Positions 19,991-29,043 of a DNA stretch of 64,000 nucleotides are shown here, piece after piece. Source of the DNA: VYDC01 sp963667515 (GTDB lineage: Bacteria > Chloroflexota > Dehalococcoidia > UBA2979); NCBI GenBank assembly GCA_963667515.2, contig CAXXXY010000011.1, positions 124,001 through 188,000 on the forward strand, given 5' to 3'. The position numbers and the translations under genes are program-made. The notes below the pieces were generated by a model that saw nothing but the letters and a program-made list of their open reading frames with translations, was not told where the DNA came from and made no database searches. Every line of letters begins with the position of its first letter. Within the stretch, counting starts at the first letter, position 1.

Positions 19991-19996
19991 ATTATA
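19991..19996 (-). promoter_or_regulatory. Consensus -10 (TATAAT) upstream of citrate synthase
   Basis: A perfect TATAAT on the minus strand in an otherwise very G+C-rich 192-base gap between the hydrolase and citrate synthase genes, about 125 bases before the start codon. There is no recognisable TTGACA 17 bases upstream. Confidence 0.4.
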
Positions 19997-20059
19997 GCGG
20001 CGGCGCTCCCGGCGTCGCGTGAGCGCGCCCGCTGTCAGCCCCGCTCCCGCGGGCGCGCG

Positions 20060-20854
20060 CTAGTCCGCTGCGGACTCGCCCGCGTGCTCCGAGACGAACG
20101 CCATGAGCAGCTCGTGCACCTCGGCGGCGCGCTCCGCCAGCGAGTGGCTGGCGCCCTCCAGGATCGCGAGCCGCTTCGGCTCGCGGGCGCGCGCGAAGAT
20201 GTCGTCGGAGGCGGCGCGGTCGAGCACCTCGTCCGCGTCGCCGTGTACCAGCAGCAGCGGCTTGCCGAGTGCCTCGACGCGCTCCGTCCCCGCGCGCTGC
20301 GGCGCGAGCGCCGCGACAGCCGAGACGAGCGGCGCCAGCCCGCCCGCGCGGATCGCCACCGCCCCGCCGAAGGAGGTGCCGACCAGCACCGCCTTCGCGG
20401 CGCCGATGCCCTTGAGGAAGGAGCAGCCCGCGAGCGCGTCCAGCACGCACTCGACCAGCTCGCCGGGCTCGCGGTAGTCGAGCCGTAGCGAGGTCACGCC
20501 CGCCGTCACCAGCTCGCGCGAGAGCCGTTCGTAGACGCCGCCGGCCGGCCCCTGCACCCCGCCCGAGGCGCCGCCCAGGTAGATCGCGCAGCCGTCGCGG
20601 CCCTCGCAGGGGCGGAGCAACCCCTCGATCGGGCCGCGCGTGGTCTCCAACAGCACCGCGATCTCGCCGGGATCCTCGGTGGGGCGGGCGCGCACGTTCT
20701 GGATGCTGAGCTCGTAGCCCTCATCGCCGGGGCCGCCGGGAGGCGCGGAGCCGCCGTTCCCGCCCCGCCCGTCCGCGCCACCGAGCCCCCCGCCCCCACC
20801 GCCGCCGCCCCCTGGCGGGCCGCCCTGTGCGCCACCCGGCGGCTCGGCGCTCAC
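20060..20854 (-). CDS. Alpha/beta hydrolase with glycine-rich N-terminus
   Basis: A 264-residue serine-hydrolase fold protein similar to dienelactone-hydrolase/alpha-beta hydrolases. The nucleophile elbow GTSFGG and the late segments LLLVHGDADEV (acid) and EGASHSL (His) are present, so the triad is complete. The first 45 residues are almost all Gly, Pro and Ala and look like an unstructured tail. The GTG start overlaps the aminotransferase stop as GTGA, so it is the last gene of the gatC-gatA-aminotransferase-hydrolase unit. The substrate cannot be read from the sequence. Confidence 0.8.
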   Translation of the reverse strand: MSAEPPGGAQGGPPGGGGGGGGGLGGADGRGGNGGSAPPGGPGDEGYELSIQNVRARPTEDPGEIAVLLETTRGPIEGLLRPCEGRDGCAIYLGGASGGVQGPAGGVYERLSRELVTAGVTSLRLDYREPGELVECVLDALAGCSFLKGIGAAKAVLVGTSFGGAVAIRAGGLAPLVSAVAALAPQRAGTERVEALGKPLLLVHGDADEVLDRAASDDIFARAREPKRLAILEGASHSLAERAAEVHELLMAFVSEHAGESAAD

Positions 20855-22200
20855 GCCTTCGCTGCGCGCGCGCGGTCGGCGGGGGGCACGCCCGCGGCCG
20901 GGACGCGACGCCGCACGAAGCGCTCGATGCGGTCCAGCGCCTCGGCGAGCTGGTCGTACGCCGTGGCGTAGCAGATGCGGACGAAATCGCGGCCGCTCTC
21001 GCCGAAGGCGCCGCCCGGCACCACGGCCACCTGCTCCTCCGCCAGCAGCGCCTCGGCGAACGCCTGCCCGTCCATGCCCGTCGGGCGCACGTCGGGGAAG
21101 GCGTAGAAGGCGCCGCGCGGCTCCACCAGCGGCAGCCCGATCTCGGCGATGCGCCGGCACACCAGCACGCGGCGCCGGTCGTACTCCGCGACCATGCCGC
21201 GCACGTCCTCCTCGGCCGAGTGGAAGGCCTCCAGCGCCGCGTACTGGGCGGCCGTGGGCGCCGACATCATCACGTACTGGTGGATCTTCATGATCGCCTC
21301 CAGCAGATCGGGGCGCGCCGCGACGTAGCCGAGCCGCCAGCCCGTCATCGCGTAGGCCTTGGAGAAGCCCCCCAGCAGCACGGTGCGATCGCGCATGCCG
21401 GGGAGCGCGGCGAAGCAGACGTGCTCCACGCCGTAGAGCAGGCGGTCGTAGAGCTCGTCGGAGATCACGAAGAGGTCGTGCTCGCGCGCGACGGCGGCGA
21501 CCCCCTCCAGCGCCTCGGGCGTCATCACCGCGCCCGTGGGGTTCGAGGGGTAGGCCAGCAGAATCGCCTTCGTCGCGGGGGTGACGCGTGCCTCCAGCGC
21601 CTCGGCGGTGACCATGAAGCGCTGCTCGGGGGTGGTGGGGACGGGGACGTAGACCCCGCCCGCCATCATCACCACCGGCTGGTACGCCACATAGCCCGGC
21701 TCGGGCACGAGCACCTCGTCGCCGTGGTCGAGCAGCGCGCGCATCGAGACGTCGAGCGCCTCCGAGACGCCGGTAGTGAGCAGCAGCTCGCTGGTCGGCG
21801 AGTAGTCGACGCCGTAGCGGCGATCGAGGTGCCCGGCGAGCGCCTCGCGCAGCTCCAGCAGCCCGTAGTTGCTCGTGTAGCCGGTGTGCCCGGCGAGCAT
21901 CGCGTCCGCGGCGGCGCGGGTGATCTGCGAGGGCGTCGGGAAGTCGGGCTGCCCGACGGCGAGCGAGATCACGCCGTCCGCGCCATCGAGCAGCTCGAAG
22001 AAGCGCCGGATGCCCGAGGGCGGCAGCGTGGAGAGCGTGTGCGAGGTCATGCCGCGCCGAGCGTGATACTCCGCGCCGGTCTCGGCGACGAGGCGTCCGA
22101 GCTCGGCGAGGCTGCCGGGAGGCGCGTCGACAGGCGGACCCTCGGGATGCGCGCCCTCGGCGTGCTCGCCCGCCGGGGGCGGCCGCTCCGCGCCGCTCAC
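20851..22200 (-). CDS. Class I/II PLP-dependent aminotransferase
   Basis: A fold-type I aminotransferase of the AspC/AlaT-like group. Visible are PSGIRRFFELL, the YPSNPTGAVM motif, SDELYDRL with the PLP-binding Asp/Tyr, and the Schiff-base lysine in GGFSKAYAMTGWRLGY. The GTG at 22200 overlaps the gatA stop (GTGA) and gives 449 residues, with a 50-residue Pro/Glu-rich N-terminal tail. The ATG at 22050 would give 399 residues, closer to the family norm; coupling favours the GTG. Substrate is uncertain (aspartate, alanine or aromatic amino acids). Confidence 0.87.
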   Translation of the reverse strand: MSGAERPPPAGEHAEGAHPEGPPVDAPPGSLAELGRLVAETGAEYHARRGMTSHTLSTLPPSGIRRFFELLDGADGVISLAVGQPDFPTPSQITRAAADAMLAGHTGYTSNYGLLELREALAGHLDRRYGVDYSPTSELLLTTGVSEALDVSMRALLDHGDEVLVPEPGYVAYQPVVMMAGGVYVPVPTTPEQRFMVTAEALEARVTPATKAILLAYPSNPTGAVMTPEALEGVAAVAREHDLFVISDELYDRLLYGVEHVCFAALPGMRDRTVLLGGFSKAYAMTGWRLGYVAARPDLLEAIMKIHQYVMMSAPTAAQYAALEAFHSAEEDVRGMVAEYDRRRVLVCRRIAEIGLPLVEPRGAFYAFPDVRPTGMDGQAFAEALLAEEQVAVVPGGAFGESGRDFVRICYATAYDQLAEALDRIERFVRRRVPAAGVPPADRARAAKA

Positions 22201-23690
22201 GAGGCGCCGCCCGCCGCCAGCGCGAGCGCCGGCGCGCGCGTGTGCCAGTCCGTCAGCGCCTGGTAGGCAGCGGTCGCGCGCAGCAGCGTCCCCTCCTCGA
22301 ACGGGCGGCCGAGCAGCTGCAGCCCGACGGGCAGCCCCGCGACGAAGCCGGCAGGCGTCGAGATCGCGGGGTGCCCGGCGATGTTGGCGGGGATCGTGTA
22401 GAGGTCCGAGAGGTACATCGCGAGCGGATCGTCCACGCGCTCGCCGAGCCGGAAGGCGGGGCCGGGCGCGGTCGGGCTCAGCAGCAGGTCGTGCCCCGCG
22501 AGCGCCCGGTCCAGCTCCTGACGGATCAGCGTGCGCACCTTCTGCGCCTTCAGGTAGTAGGCGTCGTAGTAGCCCGCGGAGAGCGCGTAGGTGCCCAGCA
22601 TGATGCGGCGCTTCACCTCCGGCCCGAAGCCCGCGCCGCGGGTGCGCTCCATCTCGTCCCAGAGGCCGGGGCCGTCCGTGTCGCCCGCGCCGTACTTCAC
22701 GCCGTCGTAGCGCGCGAGGTTCGCCGAGGCCTCGGCGGGGGCGATGAGGTAGTAGGCGGGCAGCGCCGCGCGCGCCGTGGGGAGCTGCACGCCGCGGGTG
22801 ACGCTCGCGCCGTTCGCCGCCAGCAGATCGATCGCCGCCTCGACGGCCTCCCGGACACCCTCCTCCGCCCCCTCGAAGAGCACGTCGGGGACGCCGATGG
22901 AGAGGCCATCGAGGCCGCGCCCGAGCTCGGCGGCGTAGTCGGGCACGGGGACGGGCGCCGTCGTGGAGTCGCAGGGGTCGAGGCCGGCGATCGCCGCGAG
23001 CAGCGCCGCCACGTCCTTGGCGTCGCGCCCGAAGGGCCCGACCTGCTCCAGCGAGGAGGCGAACGCGACCACGCCGTAGCGCGAGACGCGGCCGTAGGTC
23101 GGCTTCAGCCCGACGACGCCGGTGAGCGCCGCGGGCTGCCGGATCGAGCCGCCGGTGTCGGTGCCCAGCGAGAGCGGCACGCCGCGCGCCGCCACGGTCG
23201 CCGCCGAGCCGCCCGAGGAGCCGCCGGGCACGCGTTCGAGGTCCCACGGGTTGCGCGTCGGGCCGTACGCGGAGTGCTCCGTGGAGGAGCCCATGGCGAA
23301 CTCGTCGAGGTTCGCCTTGCCGACGAGCACGGCGCCCGCCTCGCGCAGCCGCGCGGCGACGGTCGCGTCCTCGGCGGGGACGTAGCCCTCGAGGATGCGC
23401 GAGGCCGCGCTGGTCGCGACGCCCTCGGTCGCGATGAGGTCCTTCAGCGCGATCGGTATGCCGGTGAGCGGCGCCGCGTCGCCCGCGCGCAGCCGCCCGT
23501 CGGCGGCCGCGGCGTCGGCGAGCGCGCGCTCCTCGCTGACCGTGATGTAGGCGTGGATCGCCGGCTCCTGCTCGCGGATCCGCGCGATCGTGGCGCGCGC
23601 CAGCTCGACGGCGCTGTGCTCGCCCGCACGCAGCGCGCGCGCGTGCTCGTGGGCGGTGCGATCGAGGTCGATCGTGCCCTCGACGCTCAT
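22197..23690 (-). CDS. gatA: Asp-tRNA(Asn)/Glu-tRNA(Gln) amidotransferase subunit A
   Basis: A 497-residue amidase-signature enzyme, the glutaminase subunit of GatCAB. The catalytic Lys83 (IALKDL), cis-Ser158 (GGSSGGSAA) and Ser182 (GTDTGGSIRQPA) keep the known 75- and 24-residue spacings. It follows gatC by 10 bases. No gatB is in the window. It is followed by the aminotransferase with a GTGA overlap. Confidence 0.94.
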   Translation of the reverse strand: MSVEGTIDLDRTAHEHARALRAGEHSAVELARATIARIREQEPAIHAYITVSEERALADAAAADGRLRAGDAAPLTGIPIALKDLIATEGVATSAASRILEGYVPAEDATVAARLREAGAVLVGKANLDEFAMGSSTEHSAYGPTRNPWDLERVPGGSSGGSAATVAARGVPLSLGTDTGGSIRQPAALTGVVGLKPTYGRVSRYGVVAFASSLEQVGPFGRDAKDVAALLAAIAGLDPCDSTTAPVPVPDYAAELGRGLDGLSIGVPDVLFEGAEEGVREAVEAAIDLLAANGASVTRGVQLPTARAALPAYYLIAPAEASANLARYDGVKYGAGDTDGPGLWDEMERTRGAGFGPEVKRRIMLGTYALSAGYYDAYYLKAQKVRTLIRQELDRALAGHDLLLSPTAPGPAFRLGERVDDPLAMYLSDLYTIPANIAGHPAISTPAGFVAGLPVGLQLLGRPFEEGTLLRATAAYQALTDWHTRAPALALAAGGAS

Positions 23691-23700
23691 TCCCGCGTCC

Positions 23701-23994
23701 TCATTCGGGGTCGAGCACGGGGCGGACCCGCAGGTAGGCGCCCTCGCGCCGGGGGGCGCGCGAGAGCACCTCCTCCGCTGCGAGCGAGGGGCGCACCACG
23801 TCGTCGCGCTCGACGCTCTCCAGCGCGCTGGCGTGCGCCGTGGGCGGGACGCCGTCCGTGTCGATCTCGGCGAGCACGCGGAAGTGGTCGAGGCAGGTGG
23901 AGAGGTCGGCGCGCAGCCGCTCGACCTCGTCGTCGTCGAGGGCGACGCGGGCCAGCCGCGCCAGTCGCCGGACCTCGTCGGCCGCGAGCGTCAT
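23701..23994 (-). CDS. gatC: Asp-tRNA(Asn)/Glu-tRNA(Gln) amidotransferase subunit C
   Basis: A 97-residue GatC with the typical N-terminal helix (EVRRLARLARVALDDDE) and C-terminal LRVRPVLD. It acts as the belt between GatA and GatB. The ATG at 23994 has GAGG 8-11 bases upstream; a GTG at 24039 would add 15 residues. A TATCAT-like -10 lies at 24069-24074 on the minus strand in the divergent region with the methyltransferase gene. Confidence 0.9.
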   Translation of the reverse strand: MTLAADEVRRLARLARVALDDDEVERLRADLSTCLDHFRVLAEIDTDGVPPTAHASALESVERDDVVRPSLAAEEVLSRAPRREGAYLRVRPVLDPE

Positions 23995-24222
23995 CGAGCC
24001 ATCCTCGTCACCGCCCGCCGACGAAGGGCCGCCGCTCACGGGCTGCCACGTGCGGCCGCCCCGAGGGACGTTATGATAGGTCTCGCCCCTCCCCCACGCC
24101 ACCACTCCAGAGTGGGCGTCGCCCACTCGCGTATCGAGGCGCCGGTCGCGCAGCCGCGGCGCGTGGCGCGAGTGGTGCAGCCGCAGCGCCCGGGATACGA
24201 TCGACGCCGGGGTGGGGAGCGC

Positions 24223-25185
24223 GTGCCCGCGCGCGGAGGAGGCGCTGCCATCGCAGCGAGCGATCCCACGACCCCGCGCATGGCCGCGCCCGGCGCGCCC
24301 GGGGCCCCCTCGACGGCGGGCGCGCCGCCCGATCGCGCGGCCCGCGCGCTCGACGCCCACGCCCCCGCGCTCCGCAACGACGCCGCGAGGCTCGGCAACC
24401 CCTCGTTCGTGTGGCGCTCGGGGCAGGAGCGGCGGCTGGCGATGGTGGCGCGCTTCGTGCCGCTGCGCGGTGCGCGCGTGCTCGACCTCGGCTGCGGCGT
24501 CGGCGAGTACGTGCGGGCGTTCGCGCGCGAGGGCGCCGAGGCGCTGGGGCTCGACGTCTCGCCCGAGCGACTCGCGGAGGCGCGACGCCGCCTCGGGGCC
24601 GAGCCGCCCGCGAGGCGCGACGGCGGGCCCGAGCCGGGCCCGGTCGCGGGGCTGTTCGCGGCTGCCGGCGAGGCGCTGCCGCTCGCCGACGGCTCGCTGG
24701 ACGCCGTGGTGCTCAACGAGGTGATCGAGCACGTCGCCGACGACGCCGCGACGCTGCGCGAGGTCGCGCGCACGCTGCGCCCCGGCGGGCGCTGCGTGAT
24801 CTTCGCGCCGAACCGCCTCTACCCCTTCGAGACGCACGGCATCTACCTCGGGCGGCGCTACCTCTTCGGCAACATCCCGCTGGTGAGCTGGCTGCCGAGC
24901 GCGCTGCGCGACCGCCTCGTCCCGCACACGCGCGCCTACCGCCACGGCGACTGGCGCCGTCTGGCGTCGGCGGCCGGACTCGAGCTGGTCCACCACGGTT
25001 ATGTCTACCCCGGCTTCGACAACGTCGCGGCTCGCTGGCCGCGGATCGCGCGCGTGGTGCGCGCGATCTGCTACCGCGCGGAGCACACGCCGGCGGCGCG
25101 ACTGGGGCTCTCGCACCTCGTCGCGCTGCGCCGGCCCCTCGATGCGGGCGCGCCCGCGGGCCCGACCACGGTGGCCAGCTCGTGA
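24223..25185 (+). CDS. Class I SAM-dependent methyltransferase
   Basis: A 320-residue Rossmann-fold methyltransferase. Motif I is VLDLGCGVGEYVRAF (about residue 86), the acidic loop is GLDVSPERL, and VVLNEVIEHV plus LRPGGRCVIF mark motifs II and III. It resembles UbiE/COQ5-like or lipid/cell-wall methyltransferases, but the substrate is not determined. The GTG at 24223 has a GGGGAG site six bases upstream; an ATG at 24280 is the alternative. The first 55 residues are Ala/Pro-rich. Its stop overlaps the PBP start as GTGA, hinting at a cell-envelope role. Confidence 0.8.
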   Translation: MPARGGGAAIAASDPTTPRMAAPGAPGAPSTAGAPPDRAARALDAHAPALRNDAARLGNPSFVWRSGQERRLAMVARFVPLRGARVLDLGCGVGEYVRAFAREGAEALGLDVSPERLAEARRRLGAEPPARRDGGPEPGPVAGLFAAAGEALPLADGSLDAVVLNEVIEHVADDAATLREVARTLRPGGRCVIFAPNRLYPFETHGIYLGRRYLFGNIPLVSWLPSALRDRLVPHTRAYRHGDWRRLASAAGLELVHHGYVYPGFDNVAARWPRIARVVRAICYRAEHTPAARLGLSHLVALRRPLDAGAPAGPTTVASS

Positions 25186-28100
25186 GCGCCGCGAGGATCG
25201 CGCGCAAGCGGCGGCAGCGACGCGCCGGGGGCGGCAGCCCGACCGGCAACGGGAGCGGCGGGGGCGGGAGCGGACGGCGCTGGCTGCTGATCGCGGCGGG
25301 CGTCGGCGCGCTGCTGCTGGTGGTCGCGCTGGCGAGCGCCGGGGGCGCCGCCATCTACGGCATCAACCGCTACGACGAGATCGCCGAGGCGGTCGTGCCC
25401 CCCGCGCAGCTCCTCGACGAGCTGCCGCGCGGCGGCGCCCGCGTCTACGACCGCCACGGCACGCTGCTCTACGAGTTCGTCGACGAGCTCTCGGGGCTGC
25501 GCCGCCCCGTCCCGCTCGCGGAGATCTCGCCGTGGCTGGTGCAGGCGACGATCGCCACCGAGGACCAGAGCTTCTACCAGAACAACGGCCTCAACGTGCG
25601 CGGGCTGACGCGCGCCACGCTGGAGAACTTCACGCCCTTCGGCGACGACTTCCTTCAGGGCTCGGGCGGCTCCTCCATCACGCAGCAGCTCGCGAAGAAC
25701 GTCTACATCCCGCGCGAGGAGCGCGCCGAGCGCTCCGTCGATCGCAAGCTCAAGGAGACAGTGATCGCGCTGGAGCTGACGCGCCAGTACGAGAAGGACC
25801 AAATACTCGAGTGGTACCTCAACTCCATTTCCTACGGCGGCATCTACGTGGGCATCGAGGCCGCGTCCGAGGGCTACTTCGGCAAGACGGCGTCGCAGCT
25901 GAGCCTGCCCGAGGCGGCGCTGCTGGCGGGCATCCCGCAGTCGCCGGTGCGCTTCGATCCGATCAACAACCTCTCGCTCGCCGAGCTGCGGCAGCAGGAG
26001 GTGCTGACGCTGATGGTGCGCGCGCGCGCGATCACCCCGGATCAGGCCGAGGCCGCCGCCGAGGCCGAGCTCGTGTTCAAGGCGAACCGCTTCGACATCG
26101 AGGCGCCGCACTTCGTGCTGGGCCGCATCGCGCAGGAGATCGAGGAGCGCTTCGGCCCGCGCGCGCTCTACGAGGACGGCCTCGAGGTGGTCACCACCCT
26201 CGACCTCACGCTGCAGCACGAGGGCGAGCGGGTCATCGAGCGCTGGGTGAGCGAGTTCGAGGAGCAGTCCGACGGGCACAACGGCGCCCTCTTCGCCCTC
26301 GACCCGAGGACGGGCCAGATCCTCGTCTACGTGGGCAGCCGCGACTACTTCCGCGACGACATCGAGGGCCGCAACGACAACATCCTCGCGCAGAACTCGC
26401 CGGGCTCCACGCTCAAGCCGTTCACCTACATGGCGGCGTTCATGAACGGCTGGAGCACGGGCACGGGCATCATCGACGAGCCCGCGAAGATCATCGACCC
26501 GGCCACCGGCGAGTTCTTCGAGCCGCGCAACCCCGGCGGTAAGTTCCATGGCATCCTCCCGGCGCGCGAGGCGCTGGGGAACTCGCTGAACATCCCCGCC
26601 TTCAAGACGATCCTCTTCGCGGGCGTGGGCGAGACGGTCGACCTGCTGAAGCAGGTGGGCTTCACCACCCTCGACAACCCGCTAGGGTACGGGCCGGCGC
26701 TCACCCTGGGCGGCGTCGACATCACGCTGCACGACATCACGTACGCCTACAGCGTGCTCGCCACCGAGGGGCTGATGCGCGGGCAGGAGCGGCTGGACGC
26801 GGCCGCGCCGGGCACGCGCCAGCTGGAGCCGGTAGCGCTGCTGCGCGTGACCGACCACGACGGCGAGCTGCTCTACCAGTTCACGGAGCCCACGGCACGG
26901 CGCGTCGTGCCGTCCAACTTCGCCTACCTCGTGACGAGCATCATCTCGGACGGCGACAACCAGTGCATCATCTTCGGCTGCGGCGCGCTGGGCCTGCCGG
27001 GCCGCCCCTCGGCGCAGAAGACCGGCACCTCCGAGCCGTTCGAGGACTCGAAGGCCATCGGCGACACCTGGGCGCTCGGCTACACGCCCGAGCTGGTGGC
27101 GGGGGTGTGGGCGGGCAACGCCGACAACTCGCCGATGCACGACATCCTCAGCACCACAATTTCCTGGCGCAGCTGGCGCGACTTCATGACGCTGGCCCAC
27201 GAGCAGCTCGCGCTGCCGCCGACGAAGTTCGAGCGGCCCACGGGCGTGGAGGAGCGCGAGCTGTGCTGGCCCTCCGGTCGCCTGCCCTCGGAGCTGTGCC
27301 CGCGCGAAAACCGCTACAGCGGCCTCTTCGCAGCCGACGTGCTGCCGCGCGACGAGGACGAGCTGGCCGCGATGGTGGACGACTGGTGGCAGCTCGTCCG
27401 CATCGACACGCGCACGGGGCTCCGCGCCACCGCCACCACGCCCTCCGCCTTCGTCGCGGAGGAGGTGCGGCTGGTGCTGCCGCCCGAGGAGATCGTGGAC
27501 TGGGGGGATCTCCCCGAGTGGTCCGCCGCAAACGGGCTCGTCGGGCGGCTGGCGCCGCCGGAGGAGAGCACGGCGGCGGGCGCGCTGGTCTCCGTGATCT
27601 CGCCGGTGGCGGCGCAGACCGTCTTCGGCCAGCTCCAGATCCGCGGCCGCGCCGACGCGCCCGACTTCGAGGGCTTCGCCGTCGAGTGGGGGCGCGGCTC
27701 CAGCCCCGACGTCTGGGTGCGGCTGCGCGCCTCCGACCGGCCCGTGGGCGGCGGCGTGCTCGCGAGCTGGAGCACGCGCAGCGTGCCCAACGGCGCCTAC
27801 ACCGTCCGCGTGGTGGTGGACGACGCGAAGCTCGGGCGGCTCCGCTTCGCCGTGCCGGTGACGGTGGACAACGGCGACGCCGGCGCGGCCGCCGACCTCG
27901 CGCCGTGGGGGCAGATCACGCGCCCCGCTGCGGGCGCGGTGGTCTCCGGCACCCTCGTCGTGACGGGGAGCGCGCTCTCGGGCGAGCTGCTGGACGCCCG
28001 CCTCGACGTCGGCGCGGGGCTCTCCCCTGCGAGCTGGATCGAGGTCGGGCGCATCGGCCAGCCGCAGGTCGCGACCACGCTGGGGCGCTGGGACACGACG

Positions 28101-28211
28101 GCGGTGGAGGACGGCACGTACACGCTGCGGCTGACGATCCGCGACCGCCAGCTCGGCCTCGCCGAGATCACGACCGTACTCACCGTGCGCAACGAGACGG
28201 ACGACGAGTAG
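25182..28211 (+). CDS. Class A penicillin-binding protein (PBP1-type)
   Basis: A 1009-residue bifunctional peptidoglycan synthase. There is a short basic cytoplasmic tail and one membrane anchor at about residues 34-60. The GT51 glycosyltransferase domain has ATEDQSFYQN near 124 and GGSSITQQLAKN. The transpeptidase domain has SPGSTLKPF (active Ser in STLK near 409), SLN in GNSLNIPA near 468 and KTGT near 613. Beyond it, about 270 residues contain two tandem Ig/fibronectin-like repeats (around residues 800-890 and 905-1003), an extracellular extension. It is coupled to the upstream methyltransferase by GTGA. Confidence 0.93.
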   Translation: MSAARIARKRRQRRAGGGSPTGNGSGGGGSGRRWLLIAAGVGALLLVVALASAGGAAIYGINRYDEIAEAVVPPAQLLDELPRGGARVYDRHGTLLYEFVDELSGLRRPVPLAEISPWLVQATIATEDQSFYQNNGLNVRGLTRATLENFTPFGDDFLQGSGGSSITQQLAKNVYIPREERAERSVDRKLKETVIALELTRQYEKDQILEWYLNSISYGGIYVGIEAASEGYFGKTASQLSLPEAALLAGIPQSPVRFDPINNLSLAELRQQEVLTLMVRARAITPDQAEAAAEAELVFKANRFDIEAPHFVLGRIAQEIEERFGPRALYEDGLEVVTTLDLTLQHEGERVIERWVSEFEEQSDGHNGALFALDPRTGQILVYVGSRDYFRDDIEGRNDNILAQNSPGSTLKPFTYMAAFMNGWSTGTGIIDEPAKIIDPATGEFFEPRNPGGKFHGILPAREALGNSLNIPAFKTILFAGVGETVDLLKQVGFTTLDNPLGYGPALTLGGVDITLHDITYAYSVLATEGLMRGQERLDAAAPGTRQLEPVALLRVTDHDGELLYQFTEPTARRVVPSNFAYLVTSIISDGDNQCIIFGCGALGLPGRPSAQKTGTSEPFEDSKAIGDTWALGYTPELVAGVWAGNADNSPMHDILSTTISWRSWRDFMTLAHEQLALPPTKFERPTGVEERELCWPSGRLPSELCPRENRYSGLFAADVLPRDEDELAAMVDDWWQLVRIDTRTGLRATATTPSAFVAEEVRLVLPPEEIVDWGDLPEWSAANGLVGRLAPPEESTAAGALVSVISPVAAQTVFGQLQIRGRADAPDFEGFAVEWGRGSSPDVWVRLRASDRPVGGGVLASWSTRSVPNGAYTVRVVVDDAKLGRLRFAVPVTVDNGDAGAAADLAPWGQITRPAAGAVVSGTLVVTGSALSGELLDARLDVGAGLSPASWIEVGRIGQPQVATTLGRWDTTAVEDGTYTLRLTIRDRQLGLAEITTVLTVRNETDDE

Positions 28212-28250
28212 GCGCGCGTCGTGGCGCGCCTCGGGGCGCCTCGGCGCGCG

Positions 28251-28928
28251 TCAGGCCGACGGCGCGCGGACGTTGCGGATCGCGCTGAAGAAGCGCTCCA
28301 TCTCGTCGAGCTGGCCGGCCAGCACCAGCACGTCGTCGCGCCTCAGCCGCTCCTGCCGGTCCGGGTAGAGGATCACCTGCGAGCCGCGCGCCAGCAGCAG
28401 CAGCGTCGCGCTGTCGGGGCGGCTGCCGATCACGTCGCCCAGCGCCTGCCCCACGATCTCCTGCGGCACCTGGACGCGGCTGACGCTGTAGCCCTCGACG
28501 ACGTCGAGCGAGTCGGTGATGTCGAAGGAGGACCAGCTGTGCGCCAGCCGCAGCCCGGTGTCGCGCTCGGGGTAGATCACGCGGTCGGCGCCGACGCGCG
28601 TGAGGATCTCCCCGTGGAGGTCGTTGCGCGCCTTCGCGATCACCCGCTCCACGCCGAGGCGCTTGAGCAGCAGCGTCACGAGGATGCTGGTCTCGATGTG
28701 GCTCGTGATGCCGACGACCGCGGAGTCGAAGCCGTCGACGCCGAGGCGCTCCAGAGCCTGCTGATCGGCGGCGTCGGTCTGCACGACATGCGAGAGCTGC
28801 GTCGCCAGCCGCTGCACCACCGCGAGGTCGGAGTCGATGCCGAGCACGTCGTGGCCGGCGCGCGCCAGCTCCTCGGCGACCGCGGAGCCGAAGCGCCCGA
28901 GGCCGATCACCGCCACCTGCTGCTTCAT
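28251..28928 (-). CDS. RCK-domain potassium-channel regulatory protein (TrkA/KtrA-like)
   Basis: A 225-residue protein with an N-terminal NAD-binding RCK_N Rossmann domain (VAVIGLGRFGSAVAEEL, residues 5-20; GIDSD near 42) and a C-terminal RCK_C domain (residues 140-218). This is the KtrA layout, a cytosolic ring regulating a K+ transporter. No KtrB/TrkH-like membrane partner is in the window. The ATG at 28928 follows a GGGGGAGG site. The convergent 39-base gap to the PBP gene is rich in GGCGCG inverted repeats but has no clear terminator. Confidence 0.88.
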   Translation of the reverse strand: MKQQVAVIGLGRFGSAVAEELARAGHDVLGIDSDLAVVQRLATQLSHVVQTDAADQQALERLGVDGFDSAVVGITSHIETSILVTLLLKRLGVERVIAKARNDLHGEILTRVGADRVIYPERDTGLRLAHSWSSFDITDSLDVVEGYSVSRVQVPQEIVGQALGDVIGSRPDSATLLLLARGSQVILYPDRQERLRRDDVLVLAGQLDEMERFFSAIRNVRAPSA

Positions 28929-29043
28929 CGCGCCTCCCCCCGTGCCACCCTTCCCCGGGTGATGGGGTGCCCCTCGCATTCTGGGCGGCCCCCCGGCCGC
29001 GATCCAGCGCGCTCCGCGCTGCGAGCACACGATCGCGCCGGCG

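Noticed and set aside
22242..25181. Long plus-strand open frame running into the PBP gene
   Set aside because: It is antisense to gatA and gatC and in the wrong frame of the methyltransferase; composition is the Arg/Gly/Ala-rich pattern of G+C-driven shadow frames. The PBP start at 25182 is well placed.
28212..28250. Terminator between the PBP and RCK genes
   Set aside because: GGCGCG-type repeats can pair in several ways but no single clear stem-loop stands out.
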